Source: VGDP01 sp040905845 (lineage in GTDB: Bacteria > Pseudomonadota > Alphaproteobacteria > SP197). Taken from it: 19,227 nt of DNA. Both the position numbers and the translations under genes were made by a program. Below, piece after piece: positions 1 to 7,486 of this stretch. The DNA lies in NCBI GenBank assembly GCA_040905845.1, contig JBBDQV010000182.1, forward strand, positions 1 through 19,227. The letters run 5' to 3'. The notes beneath the pieces were generated by a model, which had not been told where the DNA came from, ran no database searches, and worked only from the letters and a program-made list of their open reading frames with translations. Every line of letters begins with the position of its first letter. The first letter of the stretch is position 1.

Positions 1-56
1 GTTACGCTACATCCGCCAACCCAAAATACGCCCCCTCATGAATAATCCAGGCTAGG
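1..56 (-). mobile_element. Terminus of an IS1380-family element (transposase-5' side end)
   Basis: This 56-base block aligns without gaps to 15096-15151, the transposase-upstream end of the complete IS1380-family element further right. I count 45 identical positions out of 56 by hand. It ends in the same terminal motif, AATAATCC-A/G-GGCTAGG, at 41-56. By this orientation the transposase would read leftward, out of the window, so only the end is visible. About 80% identity says it is a related element and not a recent copy of the right-hand one. I cannot tell whether a full element or only a remnant continues to the left. Confidence 0.8.
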
Positions 57-98
57 TTACGGCTTCAGCCGGCTCCACTGTCGTGCGGGGAGGAGACG

Positions 99-404
99 AT
101 GTCGGACACGGTTCTCGTCCAGTGCAGCGTTCTGGACGTCCATCCCGTCAACATGGGTCGTCTCCTGGCGCTCGCTGCGGTGGAGATCGACGTCAAGGGG
201 GCCGTCATCGTGATCGAGGGGGTCCAGGTCGTTCGATTTCCCGCAACTCGCGTGCGCCCCGAGATGACCAGGGTCGACCTGCCGCGCTACCGCGGTCGCG
301 ACGGCGTGTGACGAACCGCCATCCAGGTTCCGGAAGAGGTTCGAAGCCCTCTGGGAGACACGTTCATTGAGCGTTGCTGCGAGCTCGGCATCACGCGGCG
401 GGTC
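99..404 (+). pseudogene. Small SpoVG-like protein gene interrupted by an in-frame TGA
   Basis: A strong ribosome binding site (GGGGAGGAG at 88-96) precedes ATG 99. The first 70 codons give a soluble protein with the segment VNMGRLLALAAVEID. They end at TGA 309-311. Beyond that stop the same frame stays open to 626 and still looks like protein: AIQVPEEVRSPLGDTF, then ERCCELGITRRV up to about 404. A single TGG-to-TGA change (Trp to stop) explains this best. The layout (GR-LLALA-VEID, then GVQVVR, then RSPLGDTFIE) resembles small SpoVG-like proteins, which bind nucleic acid; I hold that name loosely. The gene begins 43 bases after an IS end, in an accessory setting where such decay is common. 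The true C-terminus is uncertain because the open frame past 404 looks less protein-like. Confidence 0.5.
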
Positions 405-744
405 AGCGCGAGCCCGCCCACTAACGCCGCGTTGCGGACGGAGGATGGATCGTCACTGCACTGTGGTGATCGAGGACACGGCCAAGGCATTGCTCGTCCG
501 CAGGCGCGGGCTTGTCTCCTGCGTCGGCCCGTACATGAACTCATCACTGGACCACGCCCCTCACGATGTCCGCTCACGGGCCGGCAGCGGTCAACCGTAA
601 CAAGCCCGGCCAACCACCAAGTTTGACTCAAACGCGACATAGACACTGAAGCACGGAATCGTCGCCGTAGTCACCCTCGTAACCATCGTCGCCTATTGGA
701 CCTGACTGGACCTGATTGAGTTTGAACCCTTGGGGGCAGGTCAA
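405..744. other. Stretch without a convincing gene
   Basis: Frames here are short and lack convincing protein features. The best candidate is a 51-codon frame from ATG 445 to 600. It begins with a plausible strand-helix segment (TVVIEDTAKALLVRRRG) but then becomes low-quality sequence, so it may be the N-terminal remnant of another small gene. Other visible structure is a 13-base palindrome, GTTTGACTCAAAC (621-633), and a tandem GGACCTGA direct repeat with a two-base gap near 696-713, just downstream of the leftward operon's last gene. I see no obvious rho-independent terminator. Confidence 0.4.
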
Positions 745-1260
745 TCAGGATATGGCAGCGGCCGAGGCGTTCGGGCGGCGTTTCATCAGCACCTTCCACT
801 GGCCCTCCTGCGTGACTTCACCGCGTTGATTCACGACGGCGACGTCGAACGTCACCAGTCCCTGGGTCGGTTTCTTCGTCTCGCGCATTGCGGCAACGCA
901 TTCGTACACCCGGATCGTGTCCCCGATCCTGATGGGAAGCCGCAGGTCCCAGGTCATACCCAGGAACGCGATAGCGGTCCCGTCCTTAATTCCCAGCCGA
1001 CTTTCAAGCCCGGTCGCGATCGCGAACCCAGCGGGCCCGTGAAGGATTCGGCCACCGAAGGGCGTGGCGCGGGCGAACTCCTCGTCAGTGTGGATTGGAT
1101 TGTAGTCGCCGGTCAGCCCAGCGAAGATCACGACATCGGCCTCCGTAATGGTACGTCCCGGGCTGAGCCAAGAGTCCCCGACCTTGAGGTCTTCATAGTA
1201 TTTCGCGGCCGGACCTGGGTGAACGCCAGTCTGGGGAGTGATGTTGATCTCGATCGTCAT
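745..1260 (-). CDS. MaoC-family enoyl-CoA hydratase
   Basis: The 171-residue hot-dog-fold protein has the hydratase-2 motif at residues 46-75: TGDYNPIHTD (50-59), then FGGRILHG. D52 and H57 match the catalytic Asp/His pair of R-specific enoyl-CoA hydratases. The expected reaction is addition of water to a 2-enoyl-CoA in the cytoplasm, after the acyl-CoA dehydrogenase and before the SDR of the same operon. The length is normal for a single-domain MaoC protein. Its ATG overlaps the TGA of the upstream deacetylase-like gene (ATGA at 1257-1260), so translation is probably coupled. It is the last gene of the leftward series. A mesaconyl/methylmalyl-CoA-type dehydratase from the same superfamily is the main alternative. 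Confidence 0.88.
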   Translation of the reverse strand: MTIEINITPQTGVHPGPAAKYYEDLKVGDSWLSPGRTITEADVVIFAGLTGDYNPIHTDEEFARATPFGGRILHGPAGFAIATGLESRLGIKDGTAIAFLGMTWDLRLPIRIGDTIRVYECVAAMRETKKPTQGLVTFDVAVVNQRGEVTQEGQWKVLMKRRPNASAAAIS

Positions 1261-1931
1261 GTCCTATCTCTCAGTTGCGGAACCCCGGTTTGGTGTCTCT
1301 CCCGCTTATCGAGCTCTGCAGCGGCTGCGCTCATCGTCAGGAACTTGATTCCGTCCGCCTCCTTCATCGCGCCGATCAGGCGTTCAAGCATGGCGATGCG
1401 AAATCCGCGGCCGATGATCTCGGGATGGGTCGTCAGCGTGAAGACGCCATGGTCCAAGTGCGCGCGGCAGTATTCGAACTCTGCCAGCCAGATCGCCTCG
1501 ACCCCGCGGGGCGAGCGCAGACCTTGGTTGAACGGCCGATGAGAGAAGTGGAAGTAGGGATAGTCGTCAAGCTCCCATGCGACCGGAAACTCCCACAGTA
1601 GGGCCTCAGGTCCGAAGCAGACCTCACCATCGGCCTCGACGGTGTCGGACCGTCGCGGGCGATAGGGCCGAAAGTCGTCAGCCGTCAGGCTCGAGTCGTA
1701 GCGGTAGCCGTGTTCGACCAACAGCGCGATCGTGTCGGGGCTTAGTTCCCAAGCCGGCGAGCGATAGCCGATCGGCCGCACTCCTACGACTTGCATGAGC
1801 GCCGTCTCCGCCCGCTCCATGATCTCCACTTCCTCGCCGCGCGACAGTGCCGTCGGCGTCATCTGTTTGAAGGTGCCAATCCAGATCCATAGCGCGTCGA
1901 AGTCGAACGTGACAAAGACGGTGATCGCCAT
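1257..1931 (-). CDS. NodB/PuuE-type polysaccharide deacetylase homologue with internal deletion
   Basis: The 224-residue frame starts at ATG 1931 behind AGGA, which overlaps the TAG stop of the acyl-CoA dehydrogenase gene. The N-terminus has the family's first Asp motif (TFDFDA, residues 8-13) and then WIGTFK. A late RSPAW motif (58-61 and following) and a closing TTHPEIIGR (167-175, H169) are also present. The family's middle part, with the H-x3-H metal-binding motif (usually inside HEIGHHG), is missing. Residues 30-33 (SRGE) pass straight into a segment that normally follows that motif. From memory of related proteins I estimate 60-65 residues lost in frame, near 1830-1845. PuuE-type members hydrolyse amide or imide bonds of non-sugar substrates, which would fit the racemase-like neighbour. 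As it stands the protein probably cannot bind its metal normally and is likely inactive or changed in role. Confidence 0.7.
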   Translation of the reverse strand: MAITVFVTFDFDALWIWIGTFKQMTPTALSRGEEVEIMERAETALMQVVGVRPIGYRSPAWELSPDTIALLVEHGYRYDSSLTADDFRPYRPRRSDTVEADGEVCFGPEALLWEFPVAWELDDYPYFHFSHRPFNQGLRSPRGVEAIWLAEFEYCRAHLDHGVFTLTTHPEIIGRGFRIAMLERLIGAMKEADGIKFLTMSAAAAELDKRERHQTGVPQLRDRT

Positions 1932-1939
1932 GGCGCGTC

Positions 1940-3079
1940 CTAAGGCGTCGTTTCCAGCAGCCGGCGTGCGATGACGATCTTCAGGATTTCGTTGGTTCCC
2001 TCGCCGACGATGTAGAGCGGCGCCTCGCGGAAAAGGCGTTCGACGGCGTAGCCCTTGATGTAGCCGTAGCCACCGTGGACGCGCAGCGCGCCCGTGGCGA
2101 CCTTGAGCGCAGTCTCGCTGGCGAATAGCTTGGCCATGCCTGAAAGTCTGTCAGCCCGCCCGGCCCGACCCTTTTCGCGCGCCGCCTCGAGCGTGAGCTG
2201 GCGCGCCGCCTCGATGCCGGTCGCCATGTCGGCGAGCTCAAGTTGGATCGCCTGGTGTTCGGCGATCGGCCGGCTGAAACTGCGGCGCGTTCGGGCGTAG
2301 GAAACTGCCTGCACCAGCGCAGCCTGCGCGAGTCCGACCGCGCTCGCGGCGATCATGACACGGCCGAGCTCGAGCCCGTCCAGCAGCCACGCGAAGCCAC
2401 GCCCGGTTTCTCCGCCGAGCAGGCCGTCGGCAGGAACCGCTACGTCCTCGTACGTGATCGCGCAAGTATCGACGTGGCCGTAGGCCATCTTGTCGAAGTC
2501 CTTGCCGACCGTGACTCCGAGCAGGCTCTTCTCAATTAAGAGCAGGCTCATGCCGCGGTGCGCGGGCTCGGCCGCGGGGTCGGTCTTGACCAGAGTGAGC
2601 AGCAGGCCGGCACGGCGGCCGTTGGTAACGAAGACCTTGTTGCCCGTTACCCGGAACAGACCGCCCTCATCCCGGGCCACGGTGCGGATGGCCTGCAGAT
2701 CCGAGCCCGCGTCCGGTTCCGTCAACGCCAGCGCGCCACGGAGCTCGCCGGTGGCGAGGCGAGGAAGGAAAAGTCGTTTCTGGTCATCAGTGCCGTACTT
2801 TGACACCAGGTAGCTGACGGTGGTGTGGCTGTTGACGTAACCAGCAAGGGTCGTCCAGCCCTCGGCGAGCGCCTCGACGACCGCGGCGAGTGTTTCGACC
2901 GGTAGGCCCAGCCCGCCGAAATCCTCGGCGACGGCGAGACCGAACAGTCCCAGCTCGTGCAACTTCGCGAGCAGGCCGTCGGGCGGCGCGCCGGAGGCCT
3001 CCAGCGCCTCCACATGCGGAGTCACCTCCCGTGCGACGAAGCGCCGGACCGTGTCGAGGACCTGCCGCCCTTCGTCCAT
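1940..3079 (-). CDS. Acyl-CoA dehydrogenase
   Basis: The 379-residue FAD flavoprotein has the usual three-part fold: a helical N-terminal domain, a middle beta-domain and a helical C-terminal domain. Residues 118-127 (ALTEPDAGSD) are the first family signature. Residues 261-272 contain the YARTRRSFSRPI region that contacts FAD. The second signature (HGGYGY, 335-340) is followed by GEGTNE, placing the likely catalytic base at E360. Family knowledge predicts alpha-beta dehydrogenation of an acyl-CoA to the 2-enoyl-CoA, with electrons passed to ETF. Length is normal and no key residue is missing. It lies 14 bases after the SDR gene and 8 bases before the deacetylase-like gene on the same strand. 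Substrate chain length or branching cannot be judged from the sequence. Confidence 0.93.
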   Translation of the reverse strand: MDEGRQVLDTVRRFVAREVTPHVEALEASGAPPDGLLAKLHELGLFGLAVAEDFGGLGLPVETLAAVVEALAEGWTTLAGYVNSHTTVSYLVSKYGTDDQKRLFLPRLATGELRGALALTEPDAGSDLQAIRTVARDEGGLFRVTGNKVFVTNGRRAGLLLTLVKTDPAAEPAHRGMSLLLIEKSLLGVTVGKDFDKMAYGHVDTCAITYEDVAVPADGLLGGETGRGFAWLLDGLELGRVMIAASAVGLAQAALVQAVSYARTRRSFSRPIAEHQAIQLELADMATGIEAARQLTLEAAREKGRAGRADRLSGMAKLFASETALKVATGALRVHGGYGYIKGYAVERLFREAPLYIVGEGTNEILKIVIARRLLETTP

Positions 3080-3093
3080 GACACCGTTCCGCG

Positions 3094-3885
3094 TCAGGCC
3101 GCGCTCCAGCCACCGTCGATGGCGAGCGCCTGGCCGTTGATGTAGCCGGCGCTACGCGAAGCGACGTAGAGCGCGAGAGCCGCCACCTCTTCGGGTTGGC
3201 CGCGTCGCTGCGCCGGAACGAGCCGCTTGTAGCCGTCCGGATCCGCGCCGACGCCTTGCTGCATGTTCGGTGCGACCGATCCGAGTACGGCCGCCGAGTT
3301 GGCGCGAATCTGCGTCTGGATCACGCCCGGACAGATCGCGTTCGCGGTAATGCCTTGCGCGGCGTACGTGACGGCGATCTGCCGTGTCAGGCCGACGATA
3401 CCAAATTTTGAGGCAGTGTAGCTGGTGCCGTCGGCACCGCCCTTGAGCCCGCCGACGGAGGCGATGTTGACGATGCGCCCGTAGCCGGCCGGAACCATGT
3501 GCTGCAGCGCCCGCTTGCTGCCGAGGAACTGACCCTTGAGGTTGATGGCGATGACGCGGTCCCACAACGCCTCGGTCGTTTCCAAGCAGGACACGAAGCC
3601 ATCGAACACGCCGGCGTTGTTGACCATCACGTGCAGATTGCCGTGCACCTCAATAGCGCCGGAGATCAGTCGGTCGACGTCCTCCCACCGGCTGACGTCG
3701 ATTTTGACAAAGCGTGCCTTGCCGCCAACCTCTGTCACAGCGGCCAGGGTTTCCTCGGCCTTGTCCTCGAGCTGGCCGCCGATGACGACTAGGGCCCCTG
3801 CAGTCGCGAACGCCACCGCGATCGCGCGGCCGATGCCCGACTCACCGCCGGTCACGACGACCACCTGTCCTGCGAACTCGCTCAT
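3094..3885 (-). CDS. Short-chain dehydrogenase/reductase (classical SDR)
   Basis: The 263-residue Rossmann protein has a complete classical SDR set: TGGESGIG (12-19) for cofactor binding, NNAG (89-92), N114, catalytic S143, Y156 and K160, and a C-terminal IDGGW. A good ribosome binding site (GGGGAGAGG) precedes ATG 3885. In this operon its simplest role is NAD(P)-dependent oxidation of the 3-hydroxyacyl-CoA left by the MaoC hydratase. This is inferred from context, because SDR sequence alone does not fix the substrate. Residue G37 lies near the end of the second beta-strand, where NAD-preferring SDRs often have Asp, so the cofactor is unclear. Its stop lies 14 bases before the acyl-CoA dehydrogenase start. 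Confidence 0.92.
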   Translation of the reverse strand: MSEFAGQVVVVTGGESGIGRAIAVAFATAGALVVIGGQLEDKAEETLAAVTEVGGKARFVKIDVSRWEDVDRLISGAIEVHGNLHVMVNNAGVFDGFVSCLETTEALWDRVIAINLKGQFLGSKRALQHMVPAGYGRIVNIASVGGLKGGADGTSYTASKFGIVGLTRQIAVTYAAQGITANAICPGVIQTQIRANSAAVLGSVAPNMQQGVGADPDGYKRLVPAQRRGQPEEVAALALYVASRSAGYINGQALAIDGGWSAA

Positions 3886-3922
3886 GCCACCTCTCCCCGC
3901 ATATTGGCCTCGGCGGCGCCCG

Positions 3923-5509
3923 TCAGCCGTGATCGTGAAGGATGACCCTCGCGGCGTTGTGGCCGGGCACGCCGGTCACGCCTCCGCCGGGGTGGGTCGA
4001 TGCGCCGCACTGGTAGAGATTCGCGATCGGCGAGCGGTAGTCGGCGAAATGCCGGGCCGGACGCTTGGAGAAGATCTGGTCGACGCTGAGATCACCGTGG
4101 TGCACGTGGCCCCCAGGCAGATCAAAGATCCGCTCCAGATCCACCGGGGTCAGCACCTGCTTGTGGATAACGCTGTTGCCGAAACCCGGCGCGTATTCCG
4201 ACAATGAGTTCATGACCATGCGGAAAAGGTCCTCGCGCGCCGCATCGTCCCACTCGCGATCGCACAGGCGGTAAGGGACGTGGCCGCCGAAGATGCTGAC
4301 GACGTGCTTGCCGGCCGGCGCTACGGTGTCGTCGAACACGCTCGGCACCATCATCCATAGATAGGGTCTGGGGGCCAATTCGCCGTATTTCGCCGCGTCG
4401 AACGCGCGCTCGAGATCATCAACGCTGGGCGCGATGACGACCGCGCCCGGGTACGGAAAGCCGGGGTTGGCAGCCTCGAAGGCGGTGAAGCGGGGCGGTT
4501 GGTCGACGGCGAGGTTGATCTTGAAGGACGTCGAGGTTGTGCGGAAGTTGCGGATGTCCTTGATAAAGCGCGCCGGCAGGGCTGACGGGTCGATCAGCTT
4601 TAGGAACGTGGTCTTCGCGTTGGCGTTCGCCACGACGATCTTGCTGCGGATGATCTCGCCGGAGTCGAGCTCGATGCCAACGGCCTTCCCGCCCTCGGCC
4701 ATGATGCGCCTAACCGGGGCGTTGACCCTGGTTTCGAGCCCGAAGCGCGCGCCCGATGCCGCGATCGCCTGAGAGATCGCGCCCATCCCGCCGCGCACCA
4801 GCCCGTTCTTGCCCGCCGCCGTCGCCTGATCGCGCAGAAACGGGCGGGCCAGTACGTAGGCCGAGCCCGGGCTCTTGGGGCCGATGTTGCCGCCGCTGCC
4901 GGACGCATACGAGCCGAGTATCGCGAGCACTTCGTCGCTTTCGAACCAGCGCGAGAGAAAGTCGTGCGCGCTGAGCGTGAGCAGGTCCCAAATGTCGTAG
5001 AAGCGATCGCGGGCATCGCGGAAACGCCACAGCAGGCTCGCCGTCCGGACGATGTCCTTGAGCCGGCCGGTCGTCGGATCAACCGGCGTCTCGAACAGGA
5101 GCCGGCGCAGCACCGGCACCAGCGCTTCCATGTGCGCGACGTAGCACGGGTAGGACGCGGCGTCGTGCCGGGAGAACTTGGAGATCTCGGCGGCCAGACG
5201 CTCGGTATCGGGCCAAAAAAAGATGCAGCGGCCATCCGGAAACGGCTGGAAGCCGGGCGGCGTCTCGATCACCTCGAGGCCGAAGCGTCCGAGCTCCAGG
5301 TCGAGCGAGATCTTCGGTTGCAGGAGCGTCATAACGAAGGACGCGACCGAGACCCGGTAGCCGGGCCACAGCTCCTCGGTGACCGCCGGCCCACCAATCA
5401 CCGGACGGCGTTCCAGCGCACAGACCTTGAGGCCCGCCTTGGCCAAGTAGGTGCCGCAAACGAGTCCGTTGTGCCCCGCGCCGACGATGACTGCGTCGTA
5501 ATCGCTCAT
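3923..5509 (-). CDS. CrtI/PYROXD2-like FAD-dependent oxidoreductase
   Basis: The 528-residue protein opens with a dinucleotide-binding beta-alpha-beta fold: VIVGAGHNGL, with GAGHNG at residues 10-15, and an acidic strand end in ALERR. It ends with the typical C-terminal FAD segment of the phytoene-desaturase/PYROXD2 group (CGASTHPGGGVTGVPGHNAA). Members desaturate or isomerise hydrophobic substrates or oxidise amines, and no family rule fixes the substrate here. I chose ATG 5509 over the in-frame GTG 5518 because MSDYDAVIVG is the usual short lead-in to the nucleotide-binding fold. It lies 24 bases after the racemase-like gene and 37 before the SDR gene on the same strand, so it is probably part of the same transcript. 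No signal peptide is visible. Confidence 0.88.
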   Translation of the reverse strand: MSDYDAVIVGAGHNGLVCGTYLAKAGLKVCALERRPVIGGPAVTEELWPGYRVSVASFVMTLLQPKISLDLELGRFGLEVIETPPGFQPFPDGRCIFFWPDTERLAAEISKFSRHDAASYPCYVAHMEALVPVLRRLLFETPVDPTTGRLKDIVRTASLLWRFRDARDRFYDIWDLLTLSAHDFLSRWFESDEVLAILGSYASGSGGNIGPKSPGSAYVLARPFLRDQATAAGKNGLVRGGMGAISQAIAASGARFGLETRVNAPVRRIMAEGGKAVGIELDSGEIIRSKIVVANANAKTTFLKLIDPSALPARFIKDIRNFRTTSTSFKINLAVDQPPRFTAFEAANPGFPYPGAVVIAPSVDDLERAFDAAKYGELAPRPYLWMMVPSVFDDTVAPAGKHVVSIFGGHVPYRLCDREWDDAAREDLFRMVMNSLSEYAPGFGNSVIHKQVLTPVDLERIFDLPGGHVHHGDLSVDQIFSKRPARHFADYRSPIANLYQCGASTHPGGGVTGVPGHNAARVILHDHG

Positions 5510-5533
5510 GACTGCCACGCGTCCCCGGCGCCG

Positions 5534-6319
5534 CTACCGGAGCTGCATGGCCTTGACGAAGTTGGCGCGCGCCTTGGAGAATTCGGCCGCGTAATATCCG
5601 GTCGGCTTCTCGTAATAGCCGGCGCGCGAGATGTGATAGCCGCCCTTCAGCTTCAAGTCGGCGAGCATCTCAGCGATCTTGAGCGCCATCAGGTTGGGAT
5701 TCACGATCGCGATCTCCGGCGGCTCGCCGCCCTCCATGAGGTACTTCTGGTAACAGGCCGCGACGATGGTGCAGCCCATGAGAACCGTGTCCGCCCGCGT
5801 TTCCGCGAGCACCCCGCGGCATGTCTTGATGGTGTCATGCGCCACCGACGTCGGGTCGTTGACCATCTCGCGCACGTACCATTCGATGGTTCGGACGCCG
5901 CGACAATTGCCGCCCAGACCGGTCAGCCGGACGAAGTCCTCGATATAGGGCGCGGCCTTGTGGTGGTCGGTGACAACCGTGAAGGAATGCCCGTGGTAGC
6001 TGGCGAGTTGGAGTGACGCTTCCATCGGACCGACGACTGGAATGTCGACCACCTCGCGCGCCGTCCGGACGCCCGGGTCGTAGCAGCACCCGACGATGAC
6101 CGCGTCGAAGCCCTGCTCCTCGGCCTTCATCACGGCCTCCACCAGGACCGACTCCACGTGGTGCTTCGAGTAGAAATAGTCGATGTCGGGCGGACAGCCC
6201 TCGAGATGGCTGATGTGCAAATCAGTTCCTTCAGCGGCGTAGTGCGCCAGTGTGGTCTGGATGATGTCGTCGTAGGCGACCGTGCCGAACGGATTGATGA
6301 AGTTGATCCTGCGCCTCAT
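5534..6319 (-). CDS. Asp/Glu/hydantoin racemase-superfamily protein
   Basis: The 261-residue protein has the pair of thiol motifs expected of the two-cysteine racemase superfamily: VGCCYDPG (C78/C79) and MGCTIV (C183), about 105 residues apart as in hydantoin racemases. NPFGT near the N-terminus is also family-like. Members include aspartate and glutamate racemases, hydantoin and allantoin racemases, maleate isomerase and arylmalonate decarboxylase. With two cysteines present a racemase is more likely than the single-cysteine decarboxylase. I chose ATG 6319 (MRRRINFINP), which follows GGGGGCGGAG, over an in-frame ATG 6361 whose extra 14 residues look non-conserved. It is the first gene after the promoter-like region at 6363-6416 and so heads a possible sub-operon running to MaoC. 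Confidence 0.82.
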   Translation of the reverse strand: MRRRINFINPFGTVAYDDIIQTTLAHYAAEGTDLHISHLEGCPPDIDYFYSKHHVESVLVEAVMKAEEQGFDAVIVGCCYDPGVRTAREVVDIPVVGPMEASLQLASYHGHSFTVVTDHHKAAPYIEDFVRLTGLGGNCRGVRTIEWYVREMVNDPTSVAHDTIKTCRGVLAETRADTVLMGCTIVAACYQKYLMEGGEPPEIAIVNPNLMALKIAEMLADLKLKGGYHISRAGYYEKPTGYYAAEFSKARANFVKAMQLR

Positions 6320-6362
6320 GTCTCCGCCCCCGTGCACGGTCCGCAGCTTTCTGCTGCCCATA

Positions 6363-6416
6363 GGGTCAATCTTTCTGACCCACGAGTCAGAATAGCTTGC
6401 GGAGGGTTCGAGTCAA
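6363..6416 (-). promoter_or_regulatory. Promoter with two overlapping operator-like inverted repeats
   Basis: On the minus strand a -35-like TTGACT (6416-6411) is followed, 16 bases later, by a -10-like TATTCT (6394-6389). A perfect inverted repeat TTCTGAC-N6-GTCAGAA (6373-6392) overlaps the -10 box. A second, GGGTCA-N7-TGACCC (6363-6381), overlaps the first downstream. This is typical of sites bound by dimeric repressors of the TetR type, and a TetR-family gene lies at 11737-12339. The racemase-like start (6319) is about 70 bases downstream. The -35 box overlaps the last codons of the nitronate monooxygenase gene, so this would be an internal promoter. Confidence 0.6.
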
Positions 6417-7486
6417 TTGGATTCCCGGGCGGCATCGTGCCTTACCTCGCGGCCCAGGCTCTCCAAAATGCGCGCCGCATCGTGCGCCATACGGCGCACG
6501 ATCTCGCCGGCGGGCGGGATGTCGCGGATGAGCCCGGCGCCCTGGCCCGCGGGCATCATCCCTTCCTCAATGTCACCGTCCTGGTAGCCACTCTCGACCC
6601 GCTCCGCGGCGATCGCGTACTGCGCGGGGAAACCCGCGCTCGGCGGCGCGGCCCGTTCCCAACGGTCCGTCCACGCGTTGCGCAGCGTGCGCAGGCTCTT
6701 GCCCGTGTAGGCGGCGGTGACCGTGGTGTCCTTGACCGTCGCGGTGACGATACGACGCTTGTAGGCATCGTGGCCGTATGCTTCCGTGCTCGCGACGAAG
6801 CGGGTTCCGCACCAAACCGCCTGTGCACCGAGGCAAAGGGCGGCGGCGAGCCCGCGCCCGTCGACGATTCCGCCAGCCGCGATGACCGGTTGCCTCACCG
6901 CATCCACGATCGCTGAGACAAGGACCAGCGTGCCGACGTGGCCGGTATGGCCGCCGCCTTCCGTGCCTTGCGCGATGACGTAGTCATAGCCGCTCGCCGA
7001 GGCGGCGACCGCTCGGCCGACCGATCCGCAGATGGCCATCGCCTTGATGCCGCGCGCGTGGCAGGCTTCGAGGACGGTGCGTGGTGCGCCGAAGGCGAGC
7101 ACCAGCGCCGCCGGTCGTTCCTCAAGCACGACCGCCACCTGGTCCTTGGCCATTCCCGGCATCAGCAGCGGCTCGACGCCCTTGAGCTTCTCCCGTTGCG
7201 CCGGAGAGAGGCCGTTCCACGCGGCCTGGGCCTGGGCCCAGCCTTCGGCAGACTCGGGCGATTCGAAGGCCAGCAGGTTGACCGCAAAGGGGCGGGAGGT
7301 TAGAGCGCGTATGTTGCGGATCTCTTGGCGAAGCGCCTCCGGATAGTAGCTTACCCCGCCCAGGCAGCCCATGCCTCCGGCCTCGCTCACGGCAGCGACG
7401 AGCGGCGCCTGCGAAACCCGCGCCATGCCGGCGGAAAAGATCGGATAGGTCATGCCGAAGGCGCGCGTGACCTCGGTCGAAATCAA
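6413..7486 (-). CDS. Nitronate monooxygenase / 2-nitropropane dioxygenase-family flavoprotein
   Basis: The 357-residue TIM-barrel FMN protein shows the family motifs: YPIFSAGM near residues 14-21, GTEGGGHTG (174-182), AAGGI (203-207) and GTRF (227-230). Bacterial members oxidise alkyl nitronates or act as FabK-like enoyl reductases. A start at TTG 7486 gives the normal N-terminus (MISTEVTRAFGMTYPIF) behind AAGGGGGG. That TTG overlaps the TGA of the citrate-synthase-like gene (TTGA at 7483-7486), so translation is probably coupled. The frame is open further upstream, to 7816, but that part has an unprotein-like Arg-rich composition. The downstream end overlaps the -35 box of the next promoter. 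Assignment to nitronate oxidation in contrast to another flavin reaction is uncertain. Confidence 0.85.
   Translation of the reverse strand: MISTEVTRAFGMTYPIFSAGMARVSQAPLVAAVSEAGGMGCLGGVSYYPEALRQEIRNIRALTSRPFAVNLLAFESPESAEGWAQAQAAWNGLSPAQREKLKGVEPLLMPGMAKDQVAVVLEERPAALVLAFGAPRTVLEACHARGIKAMAICGSVGRAVAASASGYDYVIAQGTEGGGHTGHVGTLVLVSAIVDAVRQPVIAAGGIVDGRGLAAALCLGAQAVWCGTRFVASTEAYGHDAYKRRIVTATVKDTTVTAAYTGKSLRTLRNAWTDRWERAAPPSAGFPAQYAIAAERVESGYQDGDIEEGMMPAGQGAGLIRDIPPAGEIVRRMAHDAARILESLGREVRHDAARESN

Noticed and set aside
309..311. TGA as a selenocysteine or readthrough codon
   Set aside because: No hairpin of the right kind is evident after it, and the position most simply fits a Trp-to-stop mutation.
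4964..6016. A 350-codon plus-strand frame over the CrtI-like and racemase-like genes
   Set aside because: Antisense to two well-supported genes, with no domain of its own.
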